A stretch of 64,000 nucleotides of DNA from Betaproteobacteria bacterium UBA2592 (GTDB lineage: Bacteria > Pseudomonadota > Gammaproteobacteria > Burkholderiales > Rhodocyclaceae), in the NCBI GenBank assembly GCA_002340095.1, contig DDKS01000035.1, positions 1-64,000 on the forward strand, in the 5' to 3' direction. Position 1 is the stretch's first letter; each line of letters begins with the position of its first letter. Under the pieces are notes generated by a model. That model worked only from the letters and a program-made list of their open reading frames with translations, was not told the origin of the DNA and made no database searches. The translations under genes were made by a program, and so were the position numbers. Shown one piece after another: positions 8,815-17,352 of this stretch.

Positions 8815-9891
8815 ATGACCGAAACCTTCTACGACGTACTGCGCCGCCAGGGTATCACCCGGCGCAGCTTCCTGAAATTCTGCAGCCTCACCGCCACTTC
8901 CCTGGGACTGGGTTCCGCCGCCGCACCGAGGATCGCCCACGCCCTGGAAACCAAGCCCCGCACTCCGGTACTCTGGCTGCACGGTCTGGAATGCACCTGC
9001 TGCTCCGAATCCTTCATCCGTTCGGCTCACCCGCTCACCAAGGACGTGGTGCTGTCGATGCTCTCGCTCGATTATGACGACACCCTGATGGCCGCCGCCG
9101 GCCACCAGGCAGAAGCCATCATCGAAGAGGTGAAGAAAAAGTACAAGGGTCAATACATCGTCGCCGTGGAAGGCAACCCGCCGCTCAACGAGGACGGCAT
9201 GTTCTGCATCCAGGGTGGCCGCCCCTTCATCGACAAGCTGAAGGAAACCTGCGCCGACGCCAAGGCCATCATCTCCTGGGGCTCCTGCGCCTCCTACGGC
9301 TGCGTCCAGGCTGCCAAGCCCAATCCGACCCGGGCCACGCCGGTGCACAAGGTCATTTCCGGCAAGCCCATCATCAACGTGCCCGGCTGCCCGCCGATCG
9401 CCGAGGTGATGACCGGCGTCGTCACCTACATGCTCACCTTCGACCGCGTTCCGGAACTGGACCGCCAGGGAAGGCCCAAGATGTTCTACGGCCAGCGCAT
9501 CCACGACAAGTGCTACCGGCGCGGCCACTTCGACGCCGGCCAGTTCGCCGAGGCCTGGGATGACGAGGGCGCGCGCAAGGGCTATTGCCTGTACAAGATG
9601 GGCTGCAAGGGGCCGACGACCTACAACGCCTGTTCGTCCATGCGCTGGAACGGCGGCGTCAGCTGGCCGGTGCAGTCCGGCCACGGCTGCATCGGCTGTT
9701 CCGAGGACGGCTTCTGGGACAAGGGCAGCTTCTACGACCGGGTCACCGACATCAAGCAGTTCGGTGTGGAATCCAACGCCGACAAGGTGGGCGGCACCGT
9801 GGCCGCCGTCACCGGCGCGGCCATCGCCGCCCACGCCGCCGTGACCGCCCTGGCCCGGGCCCGCAGCAAGAACGAAACGAACGGAGAATAA
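8815..9891 (+). CDS. hyaA: Uptake [NiFe] hydrogenase small subunit, membrane-bound, O2-tolerant type
   Basis: A 358-residue electron-transfer subunit exported by Tat. The signal reads TRRSFLK (residues 15-21) with likely cleavage after AHA (41-43). The proximal cluster region has ECTCCSES plus GSCASYGC, which supplies the two extra cysteines that in O2-tolerant group 1 enzymes (E. coli Hyd-1, Ralstonia MBH) ligate a [4Fe-3S] cluster. Medial and distal cluster motifs are also present (CPPI, HDKCYRRGHFD, GCKGPTTYNAC, GCIGCSE). A C-terminal helix (GGTVAAVTGAAIAAHAA) anchors it to the membrane. ATG 8815 is chosen because it gives a normal Tat n-region. The stop is 4 bases before hyaB. Confidence 0.97.
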   Translation: MTETFYDVLRRQGITRRSFLKFCSLTATSLGLGSAAAPRIAHALETKPRTPVLWLHGLECTCCSESFIRSAHPLTKDVVLSMLSLDYDDTLMAAAGHQAEAIIEEVKKKYKGQYIVAVEGNPPLNEDGMFCIQGGRPFIDKLKETCADAKAIISWGSCASYGCVQAAKPNPTRATPVHKVISGKPIINVPGCPPIAEVMTGVVTYMLTFDRVPELDRQGRPKMFYGQRIHDKCYRRGHFDAGQFAEAWDDEGARKGYCLYKMGCKGPTTYNACSSMRWNGGVSWPVQSGHGCIGCSEDGFWDKGSFYDRVTDIKQFGVESNADKVGGTVAAVTGAAIAAHAAVTALARARSKNETNGE

Positions 9892-9895
9892 GCAG

Positions 9896-11692
9896 ATGAG
9901 CGCCTACGAAACCCAGGGCTTCAAGCTCGACAATTCCGGCAAGCGCGTGGTGGTGGACCCGGTCTGCCGCATCGAGGGCCACCTGCGGGTGGAGGTGAAC
10001 CTGGACGAAAACAACGTGATCCAGAACGCCGTCTCCACCGGCACCATGTGGCGCGGCCTCGAAGTCATCCTCAAGGGCCGCGACCCCCGCGACGCCTGGG
10101 CCTTCACCGAGCGCATCTGCGGCGTGTGCACCGGCACCCACGCCTTGACCTCGGTGCGCGCCGTGGAAGACGCCCTCAATATCCAGATTCCCGAGAACGC
10201 CCACCTGATCCGCAACATCATGCAGTTGAACCTGTATGTGCACGATCACCTGGTGCATTTCTACCACCTGCACGCCCTGGACTGGGTGGACGTGGTCTCC
10301 GCCCTCAAGGCCGACCCGAAGAAGACCTCGGAACTGGCCCAGAGCATTTCTTCCTGGCCCCTGTCCTCCCCCGGCTACTTCCGCGACATCCAGAACCGCC
10401 TGAAGAAGTTCGTCGAAAGCGGCCAGCTCGGTCCCTTCATGAACGGCTACTGGGGCAGCCCGGCCTACAAGCTGCCGCCCGAGGCCAACCTGATGGCCGT
10501 CACCCACTACCTGGAAGCCCTGGATTTCCAGAAGGAAATCGTCAAGGTGCACACCATCTTCGGCGGCAAGAACCCCCATCCCAACTGGCTGGTGGGCGGC
10601 GTGCCCTGCGCCATCAACCTGGAAGGCACGGGCGCCGTGGGCGCGGTGAACATGGAGCGCCTCAACCTGGTCAAGCACGTGATCGACCAGGCCGCCGAGT
10701 TCGTGGAGAAGGTCTATCTGCCCGACCTGCTCGCCATCGCCTCCTTCTACAAGGGCTGGGGCTACGGCGGCGGCCTCTCTTCCCAGGCCATGCTCTCCTA
10801 CGGCGACATCCCGGACAAGGCCAACGACTACTCGGCCGGCAACCTGCTGCTGCCCCGGGGCGCCATCATCAACGGCAAGCTCGACGAGATCCACCCGGTG
10901 GACCTCAAGGACCCGGAGCAGATCCAGGAATTCGTCACCCACTCCTGGTACAAGTACCCGGACGAAAGCAAGGGGTTGCACCCCTTCGACGGCATCACCG
11001 AGCCCAACTTCGTGCTGGGCAAGAACACCCGGGGCAGCAAGACCCGGATCGAGGCCTTCGACGAGGGCGGCAAGTACTCCTGGCTCAAGGCGCCCCGCTG
11101 GCGCGGCCACGCCATGGAAGTGGGCTGCCTGCCGCGCATGGTCATGGCCTACCTGCAGCCGCAGCGCTACCCGATGATCAAGGACACCATCGACCGGGCC
11201 CTCAAACAGCTGGATCTGCCGCTCACCGCCTTGTTCTCCACCCTCGGCCGCACTGCCGCCCGGGGCATCGAGACCCTCTACTGCGCCAGGCTGCAACAAG
11301 ACATGTTCGGCCGCCTGATGGCCAACCTCAAGGCCGGCGACCTCAACACCGCCAACATCGAGAAGTGGGAACCCTCCACCTGGCCCAAGGAAGCCCGGGG
11401 GGTCGGCTTCACCGAAGCGCCGCGGGGCGCGCTGGGCCACTGGATCAAGATCAAGGACAGCAAGATCGACAACTACCAGTGCGTCGTCCCCACTACCTGG
11501 AACGGTTCGCCCCGGGACCCCAAGGGCCAGATCGGCGCCTTCGAGGCCAGCCTGCTGGGCACCCCCCTGGCCAAGGCGGACGAGCCCCTGGAAATCCTGC
11601 GCACCCTGCATTCCTTCGATCCCTGCCTGGCCTGCTCCACCCACGTGATGAGCCCGGATGGCCAGGAAATGACCTCGGTCAAGGTCCGCTAA
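9896..11692 (+). CDS. hyaB: Uptake [NiFe] hydrogenase large subunit
   Basis: A 598-residue catalytic subunit carrying the NiFe(CN)2CO site. Nickel ligands lie in RICGVCTGTH near residue 75 and in DPCLACSTH (Cys577, Cys580, His583). The 15 residues after His583 are the C-terminal peptide removed by the HyaD protease after nickel insertion. There is no signal peptide, so it is carried across the membrane with HyaA. GGAGA precedes the ATG. Length is normal for group 1 enzymes. Confidence 0.97.
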   Translation: MSAYETQGFKLDNSGKRVVVDPVCRIEGHLRVEVNLDENNVIQNAVSTGTMWRGLEVILKGRDPRDAWAFTERICGVCTGTHALTSVRAVEDALNIQIPENAHLIRNIMQLNLYVHDHLVHFYHLHALDWVDVVSALKADPKKTSELAQSISSWPLSSPGYFRDIQNRLKKFVESGQLGPFMNGYWGSPAYKLPPEANLMAVTHYLEALDFQKEIVKVHTIFGGKNPHPNWLVGGVPCAINLEGTGAVGAVNMERLNLVKHVIDQAAEFVEKVYLPDLLAIASFYKGWGYGGGLSSQAMLSYGDIPDKANDYSAGNLLLPRGAIINGKLDEIHPVDLKDPEQIQEFVTHSWYKYPDESKGLHPFDGITEPNFVLGKNTRGSKTRIEAFDEGGKYSWLKAPRWRGHAMEVGCLPRMVMAYLQPQRYPMIKDTIDRALKQLDLPLTALFSTLGRTAARGIETLYCARLQQDMFGRLMANLKAGDLNTANIEKWEPSTWPKEARGVGFTEAPRGALGHWIKIKDSKIDNYQCVVPTTWNGSPRDPKGQIGAFEASLLGTPLAKADEPLEILRTLHSFDPCLACSTHVMSPDGQEMTSVKVR

Positions 11693-11713
11693 CCCCCCGC
11701 GAAGGAGAAAGCC

Positions 11714-12418
11714 ATGCTATCCCAACAGGACATGCTGGAGGCCGAACGGCACGGCAGGCAGGTACGCTCCATCTACGTGTATGAGGCGCCGGTACGCCTC
11801 TGGCACTGGATCAACGCCGCCGCCATGGTGGTGCTGGCCGTCACCGGCTACTTCATCGGCCTGCCGCCGCCTTCGGTGCCGGGCGAGGCCGTCGACAACT
11901 TCCTGCTCGGCTACATCCGCTTCGCCCATTTCGCTGCCGGCTACGTCTTCGCCATCGGCCTGCTGGCGCGGGTGTACTGGGCCTGCGTCGGCAACCACCA
12001 TGCCCGGCAGATCTTCATGCTGCCCGTCACCAACCGGGCCTGGTGGAGTGAAGTGTTGTTCGAGCTGCGCTGGTACCTGTTTCTGGAAAAGCACCCGAAG
12101 AAATACGTGGGTCACAACCCCATGGCCCAGCTGATGATGTTCTTCTTTTTCACCCTCCTAGCCTTTGGCATGGTCATCACCGGCTTCGCGCTCTATTCCG
12201 AAGGCGCCGGCCAGGGCAGCTGGAGCGACACCCTGTTCGGCTGGGTCCTGCCCCTGCTGGGTGGCTCCATGCAAACCCACAGCTGGCACCGGCTGGGCAT
12301 GTGGATCATGATGAGCTTCGTGCTGGTGCACGTCTATGCGGCCATCCGCGAGGACATCATGAGCCGCCAGTCGCTGATTTCCACCATGGTCTCCGGCTGG
12401 CGCATGTTCAAGGACTGA
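11714..12418 (+). CDS. cybH: Ni/Fe-hydrogenase b-type cytochrome subunit
   Basis: A 234-residue di-heme membrane cytochrome b (HyaC/HoxZ family) that takes electrons from HyaA to quinone. Four hydrophobic helices are visible (AAAMVVLAVTGYFIG, FAAGYVFAIGLLARVYW, MFFFFTLLAFGMVITGF, MWIMMSFVLVHVYAAI) with conserved His in LWHWINA, HSWHRLG and VHVYAAI positions. GAAGGAG lies upstream. The stop overlaps the next start as TGATG. Confidence 0.94.
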   Translation: MLSQQDMLEAERHGRQVRSIYVYEAPVRLWHWINAAAMVVLAVTGYFIGLPPPSVPGEAVDNFLLGYIRFAHFAAGYVFAIGLLARVYWACVGNHHARQIFMLPVTNRAWWSEVLFELRWYLFLEKHPKKYVGHNPMAQLMMFFFFTLLAFGMVITGFALYSEGAGQGSWSDTLFGWVLPLLGGSMQTHSWHRLGMWIMMSFVLVHVYAAIREDIMSRQSLISTMVSGWRMFKD

Positions 12419-12762
12419 TGCCGCCCGGCCCCATGTCCGATCCTCTGCTGCATCATCTCCTGGCCCCGGGGCGCACACCGATGCACCCGGGGCGTTTTCT
12501 TCAGACCCGCTTCCTCGCCCCCCTGGGCGTCTCCCAGGAAGCCCTGGCCCGCACCCTGGCCATCTCCCGCCGCCGGGTGAACGAACTGGTGCGCGGCAAG
12601 CGGGGCCTCACCCCGGACACCGCCTTGCGCCTGTCGCTCCGCTTCGGCCTCGCGGCCGAATTCTGGCTCGGCCTGCAAACCGCCTGGGACCTGCACCAGG
12701 CCCGGCTGAGCCTGCACCCCACCGGAAAAGCTCGCCTCCAGGGCGGTAAGCGCGTCAGTTGA
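12418..12762 (+). CDS. HigA-family XRE regulator inside the hydrogenase operon
   Basis: A 114-residue protein with the compact HigA/VapI helix-turn-helix layout: PGRFLQTRFLAPLGVSQEALA, ISRRRVNELVRGKRGLT, then FGLAAEFWLGLQTAWDL. HigA proteins are antitoxins that also repress their own promoters. No HigB-type toxin frame is visible beside it. ATG 12418 overlaps the cybH stop; ATG 12433 is an alternative start. Its place between cybH and hyaD suggests it has become a transcription factor for this operon or is an insertion; neither is shown by the sequence. Confidence 0.75.
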   Translation: MPPGPMSDPLLHHLLAPGRTPMHPGRFLQTRFLAPLGVSQEALARTLAISRRRVNELVRGKRGLTPDTALRLSLRFGLAAEFWLGLQTAWDLHQARLSLHPTGKARLQGGKRVS

Positions 12763-12948
12763 CGGCCCTGGGCGTGGGCCTGCACCTCGCTCCCGCCGCC
12801 CCTGGACCGGCAACCACCGAACCACCAGCAGGGACCAAGCGGAAAGCGTATTTCCACCGGCGCCACTGCCACCGCCGCCCCACCCCCCCGCGCCGGGCGG
12901 AAACCGCCGGGCAGCGCGTCATATTCCGTTCCTGGCATGGCTCTTGTA

Positions 12949-12971
12949 TGTGTAACGGACTCCGTTACACA
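12949..12971. promoter_or_regulatory. Perfect palindrome before hyaD, candidate operator
   Basis: TGTAACGGACTCCGTTACA (12951-12969) is a perfect 9-bp inverted repeat around one base, extending to 11 bp per arm with TG and CA on the outside. A second dyad, TGGCAT (12933-12938) and ATGCCA (12975-12980), flanks it symmetrically. It lies 9 bases before the hyaD ATG in the only long gap (217 bases) of the structural operon. The form fits a dimeric repressor site. Confidence 0.6.
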
Positions 12972-12979
12972 GGTATGCC

Positions 12980-13645
12980 ATGTCCACCGCACACCACCCC
13001 GCCGCGCCGAAGATCCTGGTCCTGGGCATCGGCAACCTGCTCTGGGCCGACGAGGGCTTTGGCGTCCGCTGCGTCGAGACCCTGCACCGGGACTGGCAGC
13101 TGCCACCCCAGGTGACTCTGATGGATGGCGGCACCCAGGGCCTCTACCTGCTGCCCTACGTGCAGGAAGCCGACTGCCTGCTGGTGTTCGACGCCGTGGA
13201 TTACGGCGACCCGCCCGGCACCCTGCGCGAGGTGGTGGGCGACCAGGTGCCGCGCTTCATGGGCGCCAAGAAAATGAGCCTGCACCAGACCGGCTTTCAG
13301 GAAGTGATCGCCGCCGCCGCCTTCACCGGGCAACTGCCCCGGGAACTGGTGCTGATCGGCGTCCAGCCCGAGGAGCTGGAGGACTATGGCGGCAGCCTGC
13401 GCCCCCTGGTCAAGGCGCGTATTCCCGCCGCCCTGGAGCTGGCCCTGAAGTGGCTGCGGCACTGGGGCGTCACGCCGCAGCCCCGGGCCGCAGGCGAAGC
13501 CGCCGAGGGCGCCGCCGCCCCCTGCCTGGGTGATGCGGCCCTGGCCATCGACAGCTACGAAGCCCAACGCCCCGACGCCCTGGCCGCCTGGCGCATCGGC
13601 GACCCGCGCTTCCTCAACATCCGCGACCAGGCGGGGGAGCCCTAA
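12980..13645 (+). CDS. hyaD: Hydrogenase maturation endopeptidase
   Basis: A 221-residue HyaD/HupD-type protease that removes the C-terminal peptide of HyaB. LGIGNLLWADEGFGV near the N-terminus contains the first metal-binding acidic residue, and FDAVDYGDPPGT and SLHQTGFQE supply the others. The C-terminal 50 residues are longer than in E. coli HyaD. It begins a run of overlapping accessory genes and is preceded by a palindrome rather than a clear ribosome site. Confidence 0.93.
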   Translation: MSTAHHPAAPKILVLGIGNLLWADEGFGVRCVETLHRDWQLPPQVTLMDGGTQGLYLLPYVQEADCLLVFDAVDYGDPPGTLREVVGDQVPRFMGAKKMSLHQTGFQEVIAAAAFTGQLPRELVLIGVQPEELEDYGGSLRPLVKARIPAALELALKWLRHWGVTPQPRAAGEAAEGAAAPCLGDAALAIDSYEAQRPDALAAWRIGDPRFLNIRDQAGEP

Positions 13646-13647
13646 AG

Positions 13648-13965
13648 ATGTGCCTCGGCATCCCCATGCAGATCATCGCCGCCGGCGAATTCCAGGCCCG
13701 CTGCCGGGGCCGCAACGGCGAAGCCTGGATCGACATGCGCCTGGTCGGCGCCCAGCCGCAGGGCACCTGGGTGCTGACCTTCCTCGACGCGGCCCGGGAA
13801 GTCCTCGACCCCGAGCGGGCCGCTGCCATCGATGCGGCCCTGGACGCCCTGGAGCGGCTGCAGCACGGCGCCCCCCTGTCCCCCGGCGAGCTGGATGCCT
13901 GCTTCGCCGACCTCACCCAACGGGAACCCCGGTTGCCCGACTTTCTTCGCAAGGATGCCGAATGA
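13648..13965 (+). CDS. hupF: HypC/HupF-family hydrogenase chaperone
   Basis: A 105-residue member of the HypC family, starting MCLGIPMQI with the essential Cys2. It is distinct from the second copy at 20755 and corresponds to HupF/HoxL, which protects the large subunit precursor during aerobic maturation. The start is 3 bases after the hyaD stop; the stop overlaps the next gene as ATGA. Confidence 0.9.
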   Translation: MCLGIPMQIIAAGEFQARCRGRNGEAWIDMRLVGAQPQGTWVLTFLDAAREVLDPERAAAIDAALDALERLQHGAPLSPGELDACFADLTQREPRLPDFLRKDAE

Positions 13966-14423
13966 GCGACATCACCGAATTCACCCTGGCTCCCGCGCCT
14001 ACCGGCCTGGAGCGGCTGGAGCAGGCCATCCGCCGCCTGGAGGCGCGGCACGGCTTCCAGCGCTGCCGGGCAGCCGGCGACCTGCCCGCCGCAGGCCCGG
14101 CACTGCTGCTCCTGACCGGCGATCCCCAGCGCTTCCCCGAAGTGCTCGATGCCGCCGTGATCCTGCCCGAAGCCTTGCAGGGCCAGACTCCGGCGCCCCG
14201 CTGCCTGGTCGCCGACCCCGATGCCAGCGCCCTGATGGCCCCCGCCTGGGGCGCCCCCCGGGTCCCGGCCGTGGTCTTCCTGCGCGACGGCCAGTACCTG
14301 GGCTGCCTGAGCGGCATCCGCGACTGGAGCGAATACCAGGCCGAGGTGAGGCACCTGCTGCACGGTCCGGTCCAGCCCCGGCCCATCTCCATTCCCGTCA
14401 TCCGCCAGGGAGCCTGTGCATGA
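13962..14423 (+). CDS. hyaE: Hydrogenase expression protein HyaE/HupG (thioredoxin-like)
   Basis: A 153-residue protein of the HyaE/HupG/HoxO family, a thioredoxin fold lacking the CxxC pair. The conserved core is RVPAVVFLRDGQYLGCLSGIRDW. HyaE-type proteins act as small-subunit chaperones before Tat export, which fits the Tat signal on HyaA. Start and stop overlap neighbours by 4 bases each. Confidence 0.85.
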   Translation: MSDITEFTLAPAPTGLERLEQAIRRLEARHGFQRCRAAGDLPAAGPALLLLTGDPQRFPEVLDAAVILPEALQGQTPAPRCLVADPDASALMAPAWGAPRVPAVVFLRDGQYLGCLSGIRDWSEYQAEVRHLLHGPVQPRPISIPVIRQGACA

Positions 14424-15298
14424 GCCTGCCTTCCGACCACCCCTTCGCCCGGGGCTTCCCGATTCCCGTCGTGGCCATGGGCCCCGGCAGCCAGGGCGAG
14501 GACGCCCCCGGCTACCTGCCCATGCCCCAGGGCATGGACACCTTCACCCCGCCGCGCCTGCCCGACGAGGCCGATCCCCGGGTGCTGGCCGCCGTCACCG
14601 GCCGCCTGCATGCCCTGCTCGACCGCATGGCCGCCGCCGGCTTCGCCCGGGCCGACACCGTCGTCGAGGACCTGCTCGCCCTGCCCGCGGCCGAACGGGA
14701 AGCCCTCGGCCAGCTACTGGGCTTCGGCGAAGTGAGCGCCTACACCGTCGCCCCCGGCCACTGGCGCCTGCAGGAAACCGCCTTCGCCGGCCTGTGGCGG
14801 GTGCTGCGCCTGGACGACCGGGAACGCATCGTCGAAGACCGCTTGCAAGCCGGTTCCATGCCGCCGGTGCTGGAAGAAGCCATGCGCGCCACCAGCCGCC
14901 GGGAACTGGCGCCGCCCACCTATCCCGAGGGCATCATGAATGCCCCGGCCCTGGTGGAGGAACTGCGCCGCCACGCGGCCGACTATCAGCCCGGCCAGCC
15001 GGCCCACGTGATCAACCTGACCCTGCTGCCGGTGAGCGAGGCGGACCTGGACACCCTGTACGGCTGGCTCGGCCACCGGGAGGTCTCCATCCTGTCCCGG
15101 GGCTACGGCAACTGCCGCATCACCAGCACCCGACTCAGCAACGTCTGGTGGGTTCAATACTTCAACACCCTGGACACCCTGATCCTCAACACCCTCGAAG
15201 TGGTGGACATGCCCGAGGTGGCCCTGGCCGCCGCCGAGGATTTCGAGGACACCCTGGAACGGCTGCGGGAATACCTGGCCATGCTGGAGCAGGCATGA
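14420..15298 (+). CDS. hyaF: Hydrogenase expression/maturation protein HyaF/HupH
   Basis: A 292-residue protein of the HyaF/HupH/HoxQ family needed for small-subunit maturation. Recognisable blocks are LPMPQGMDTF, VAPGHWRLQETAFAGLW, and the C-terminal LSRGYGNCRITSTRLSNVWW followed by a region on NTLDTLILNTLEVVD. ATG 14420 overlaps the hyaE stop; the frame is open further upstream but only as a shadow. Confidence 0.9.
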   Translation: MSLPSDHPFARGFPIPVVAMGPGSQGEDAPGYLPMPQGMDTFTPPRLPDEADPRVLAAVTGRLHALLDRMAAAGFARADTVVEDLLALPAAEREALGQLLGFGEVSAYTVAPGHWRLQETAFAGLWRVLRLDDRERIVEDRLQAGSMPPVLEEAMRATSRRELAPPTYPEGIMNAPALVEELRRHAADYQPGQPAHVINLTLLPVSEADLDTLYGWLGHREVSILSRGYGNCRITSTRLSNVWWVQYFNTLDTLILNTLEVVDMPEVALAAAEDFEDTLERLREYLAMLEQA

Positions 15299-15525
15299 GC
15301 GGTTTCGGCCATGGTTTCGAAGGCTCCTACGCCGGCAACGCTGCCCGGCTGGCCCCGGACGACCGCCTCGAATGCGGCATCTGCTGGTGGATCTACGATC
15401 CGGCCGAGGGCGACGAACTGGGCGGCATCGCCCCCGGCACCCCCTTCGCCCACCTGCCGGCACACTGGGTCTGCCCCCAGTGCGAAGCGCCCCGGCACAA
15501 ATTCATGGTGCTTCGGGACGACTGA
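15295..15525 (+). CDS. hupI: Hydrogenase-associated rubredoxin
   Basis: A 76-residue rubredoxin of the HupI/HoxR type. Two iron-binding pairs are present: ECGICWWIYDP and WVCPQCEAPRHKF. In Ralstonia and Rhizobium this protein is needed for the small subunit under oxygen, consistent with an O2-tolerant enzyme. ATG overlaps the hyaF stop by 4 bases. Confidence 0.93.
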   Translation: MSGFGHGFEGSYAGNAARLAPDDRLECGICWWIYDPAEGDELGGIAPGTPFAHLPAHWVCPQCEAPRHKFMVLRDD

Positions 15526-15527
15526 AC

Positions 15528-16016
15528 ATGGCCCGCATCCCCCCCATCTGGAACAACAACCCGGCCCCGGCCCTGGAAGCGGCCTTCCGCCACATCGCCG
15601 CCACGCGCATGGCCGGCCTGCCCATCGCCAACCCCATGCTGGCAGTGGAGGCGGTCGCCTTCCGCCGCTACGAAAAGAGCGGCCACTGGCTCGGCGTGCT
15701 GATCACCCCCTGGGCCATCAACCTGCTGCTCCTGCCCGCCCCCGGCGCCCCCTGGCCGGCGGCAGGCCCGGGCGGCAAGCACACCTGGCACTTTCCCTCC
15801 GGCGACTACGAATTCACCATCGCCGGGGAAGAGGCCCTGGGCACCTACCACCTCTGCTCCCTGTTCTCACCGCCGGCGGAATTCCATTCCCAGGAAGAGG
15901 CCCGGCAGACCGCCTACGCCGTGCTCGCCGCCCTGATGCTCGAAGGCGGGGACGCGGCTCCATCCCCCGCCAGCGGCGTCTCCGGCCGGCGCGCCTTCCT
16001 GGGACTGGGGCGGTGA
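15528..16016 (+). CDS. hupJ: [NiFe]-hydrogenase assembly chaperone HybE/HupJ
   Basis: A 162-residue HybE/HupJ/HoxT-family chaperone. NPMLAVEAVAFRRYE, WLGVLITPWAINLLLLP and FPSGDYEFTIA are the family blocks. It starts 2 bases after the rubredoxin stop, and its stop overlaps hupK as GTGA. The last 25 residues are a low-complexity tail. Confidence 0.88.
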   Translation: MARIPPIWNNNPAPALEAAFRHIAATRMAGLPIANPMLAVEAVAFRRYEKSGHWLGVLITPWAINLLLLPAPGAPWPAAGPGGKHTWHFPSGDYEFTIAGEEALGTYHLCSLFSPPAEFHSQEEARQTAYAVLAALMLEGGDAAPSPASGVSGRRAFLGLGR

Positions 16017-16972
16017 GCGGCGGCGCCCTGCGCATCCGGGCCCGCTGGCGGTCCGGCCGCATCGACGCACTGCAGGTGCAGCTCGAACGCCCGCCGGTCG
16101 CCCGGCTGCTCCCGGGCCGGACGCCGCGCGAAGTCCTGGCCGCCGTGCCCCTGCTCCACGCCCTGTGCCGCGAAGCCCAGGGCGCGGCCGCCGCCGCCGC
16201 CCTGGCTGCCGCCAGCGGCCAGCCCGCCCCCGTACCGCGACACCGGGCCCTGTGGCAGGAAATCCTGCACGAACACCTGTGGCGCCTGCTGCTCGACTGG
16301 CCCCCGGCCCTCGGCCTGGAAGCCCCCCGGGACGCCTTCGCCCGGTGGCACAGACGGCATCAGGCAGCGTCGGACCTGGGCGCCGCCGCCCGGGAGCTGT
16401 TCGAAACCGGCCTGGGCCTCGACCCGGAGCACGGGCAGCTGCACCCCGACGGCCTCACGGCCCGCTGCCTGGCGGCCCTGGGCCAGGCCCCGGAAATGCC
16501 CGGTTCCGGGGATGCCTCCCTGCCCGACCCGGCCGCCTGGCTGAGCGGCAGCCCGGACCCCGCCTCCTTCCTGGACGAGGGGTCAGCCGACGACGGTGCG
16601 ATTGCCACGCCCCCCGGCCCGGGGTTAGCCTATGCCCGGCGCCTCGCCGGAGCCTGGCTGGCCTGGAAGGCCCTGGCCGCCGACCGGCCCTATCCGGTCC
16701 GGGCCGCCGGCCGCGACGGCCGGGGCCTGGGCCTCGCCTGGACGGCCCGGGGCCTGCTGCTGCACGATGTGCGCCTGGAGGCCGACGGCCGCGTGGCCGA
16801 CTACCGCATCCAGGCCCCGACGGACCGGCTGTTCGCCACGGCCGCCCCCCTGGCCCGGCAGCTGCAAGCCCAGCCCAGCGCCGATGCGGCCGGGGCTCGG
16901 CGCAGCCTGGAACGGGCCGTCCTGGCCCTGGACCCCTGCGTCCCCTGGCAGATCGACTGGACGGAGAACTGA
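16013..16972 (+). CDS. hupK: HupK/HoxV hydrogenase scaffold protein
   Basis: A 319-residue HupK/HoxV protein, a divergent relative of the large subunit thought to act as scaffold for Fe(CN)2CO assembly. It keeps a single Cys in the N-terminal motif (LHALCREAQG) and DPC near the C-terminus (LDPCVPWQIDW), where the second Cys of the catalytic CxxC is replaced by Trp. The GTG start overlaps the hupJ stop; this is the only start that fits the coupling. Confidence 0.85.
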   Translation: MSGGALRIRARWRSGRIDALQVQLERPPVARLLPGRTPREVLAAVPLLHALCREAQGAAAAAALAAASGQPAPVPRHRALWQEILHEHLWRLLLDWPPALGLEAPRDAFARWHRRHQAASDLGAAARELFETGLGLDPEHGQLHPDGLTARCLAALGQAPEMPGSGDASLPDPAAWLSGSPDPASFLDEGSADDGAIATPPGPGLAYARRLAGAWLAWKALAADRPYPVRAAGRDGRGLGLAWTARGLLLHDVRLEADGRVADYRIQAPTDRLFATAAPLARQLQAQPSADAAGARRSLERAVLALDPCVPWQIDWTEN

Positions 16973-17314
16973 ATGCACGAAATGTCCCTGGCCGAAGGGG
17001 TGCTGCAACTGGTGGAAGACACGGCCCGGCGCGAGGGCGCCCGGCGGGTCAAGACGGTCGTGCTGGAAATCGGCACCCTGGCCAGCGTCGAGGTGGAGGC
17101 CCTGCGCTTCTGCTTCGACGCGGTGACCCGGACCAGCCTGGCCGCAGGCGCCGCCCTGGAGATCCGCACGGTGCCCGGCGCCGGCTGGTGCCTGCCCTGC
17201 GGCGCAACCGTGCCCATGGTCGAGCTGTACGGCGCCTGCCCCCGCTGCGGCAGCTACCAGGTACAACCCACGGCCGGCACCGAGATGCGGGTCAAGGAAA
17301 TCGAGATCGAATGA
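16973..17314 (+). CDS. hypA: Hydrogenase nickel-insertion protein HypA
   Basis: A 113-residue nickel chaperone. MHEMSLAEG gives the N-terminal His2 nickel ligand, and two CxxC pairs (CLPCG and CPRCG) form the structural zinc site. It starts immediately after the hupK stop and works with HypB to load nickel into HyaB and HoxC. Confidence 0.94.
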   Translation: MHEMSLAEGVLQLVEDTARREGARRVKTVVLEIGTLASVEVEALRFCFDAVTRTSLAAGAALEIRTVPGAGWCLPCGATVPMVELYGACPRCGSYQVQPTAGTEMRVKEIEIE

Positions 17315-17352
17315 GCTGCCCCTCGGGCAGACCAAGCTGAGAGGAAAACCCG

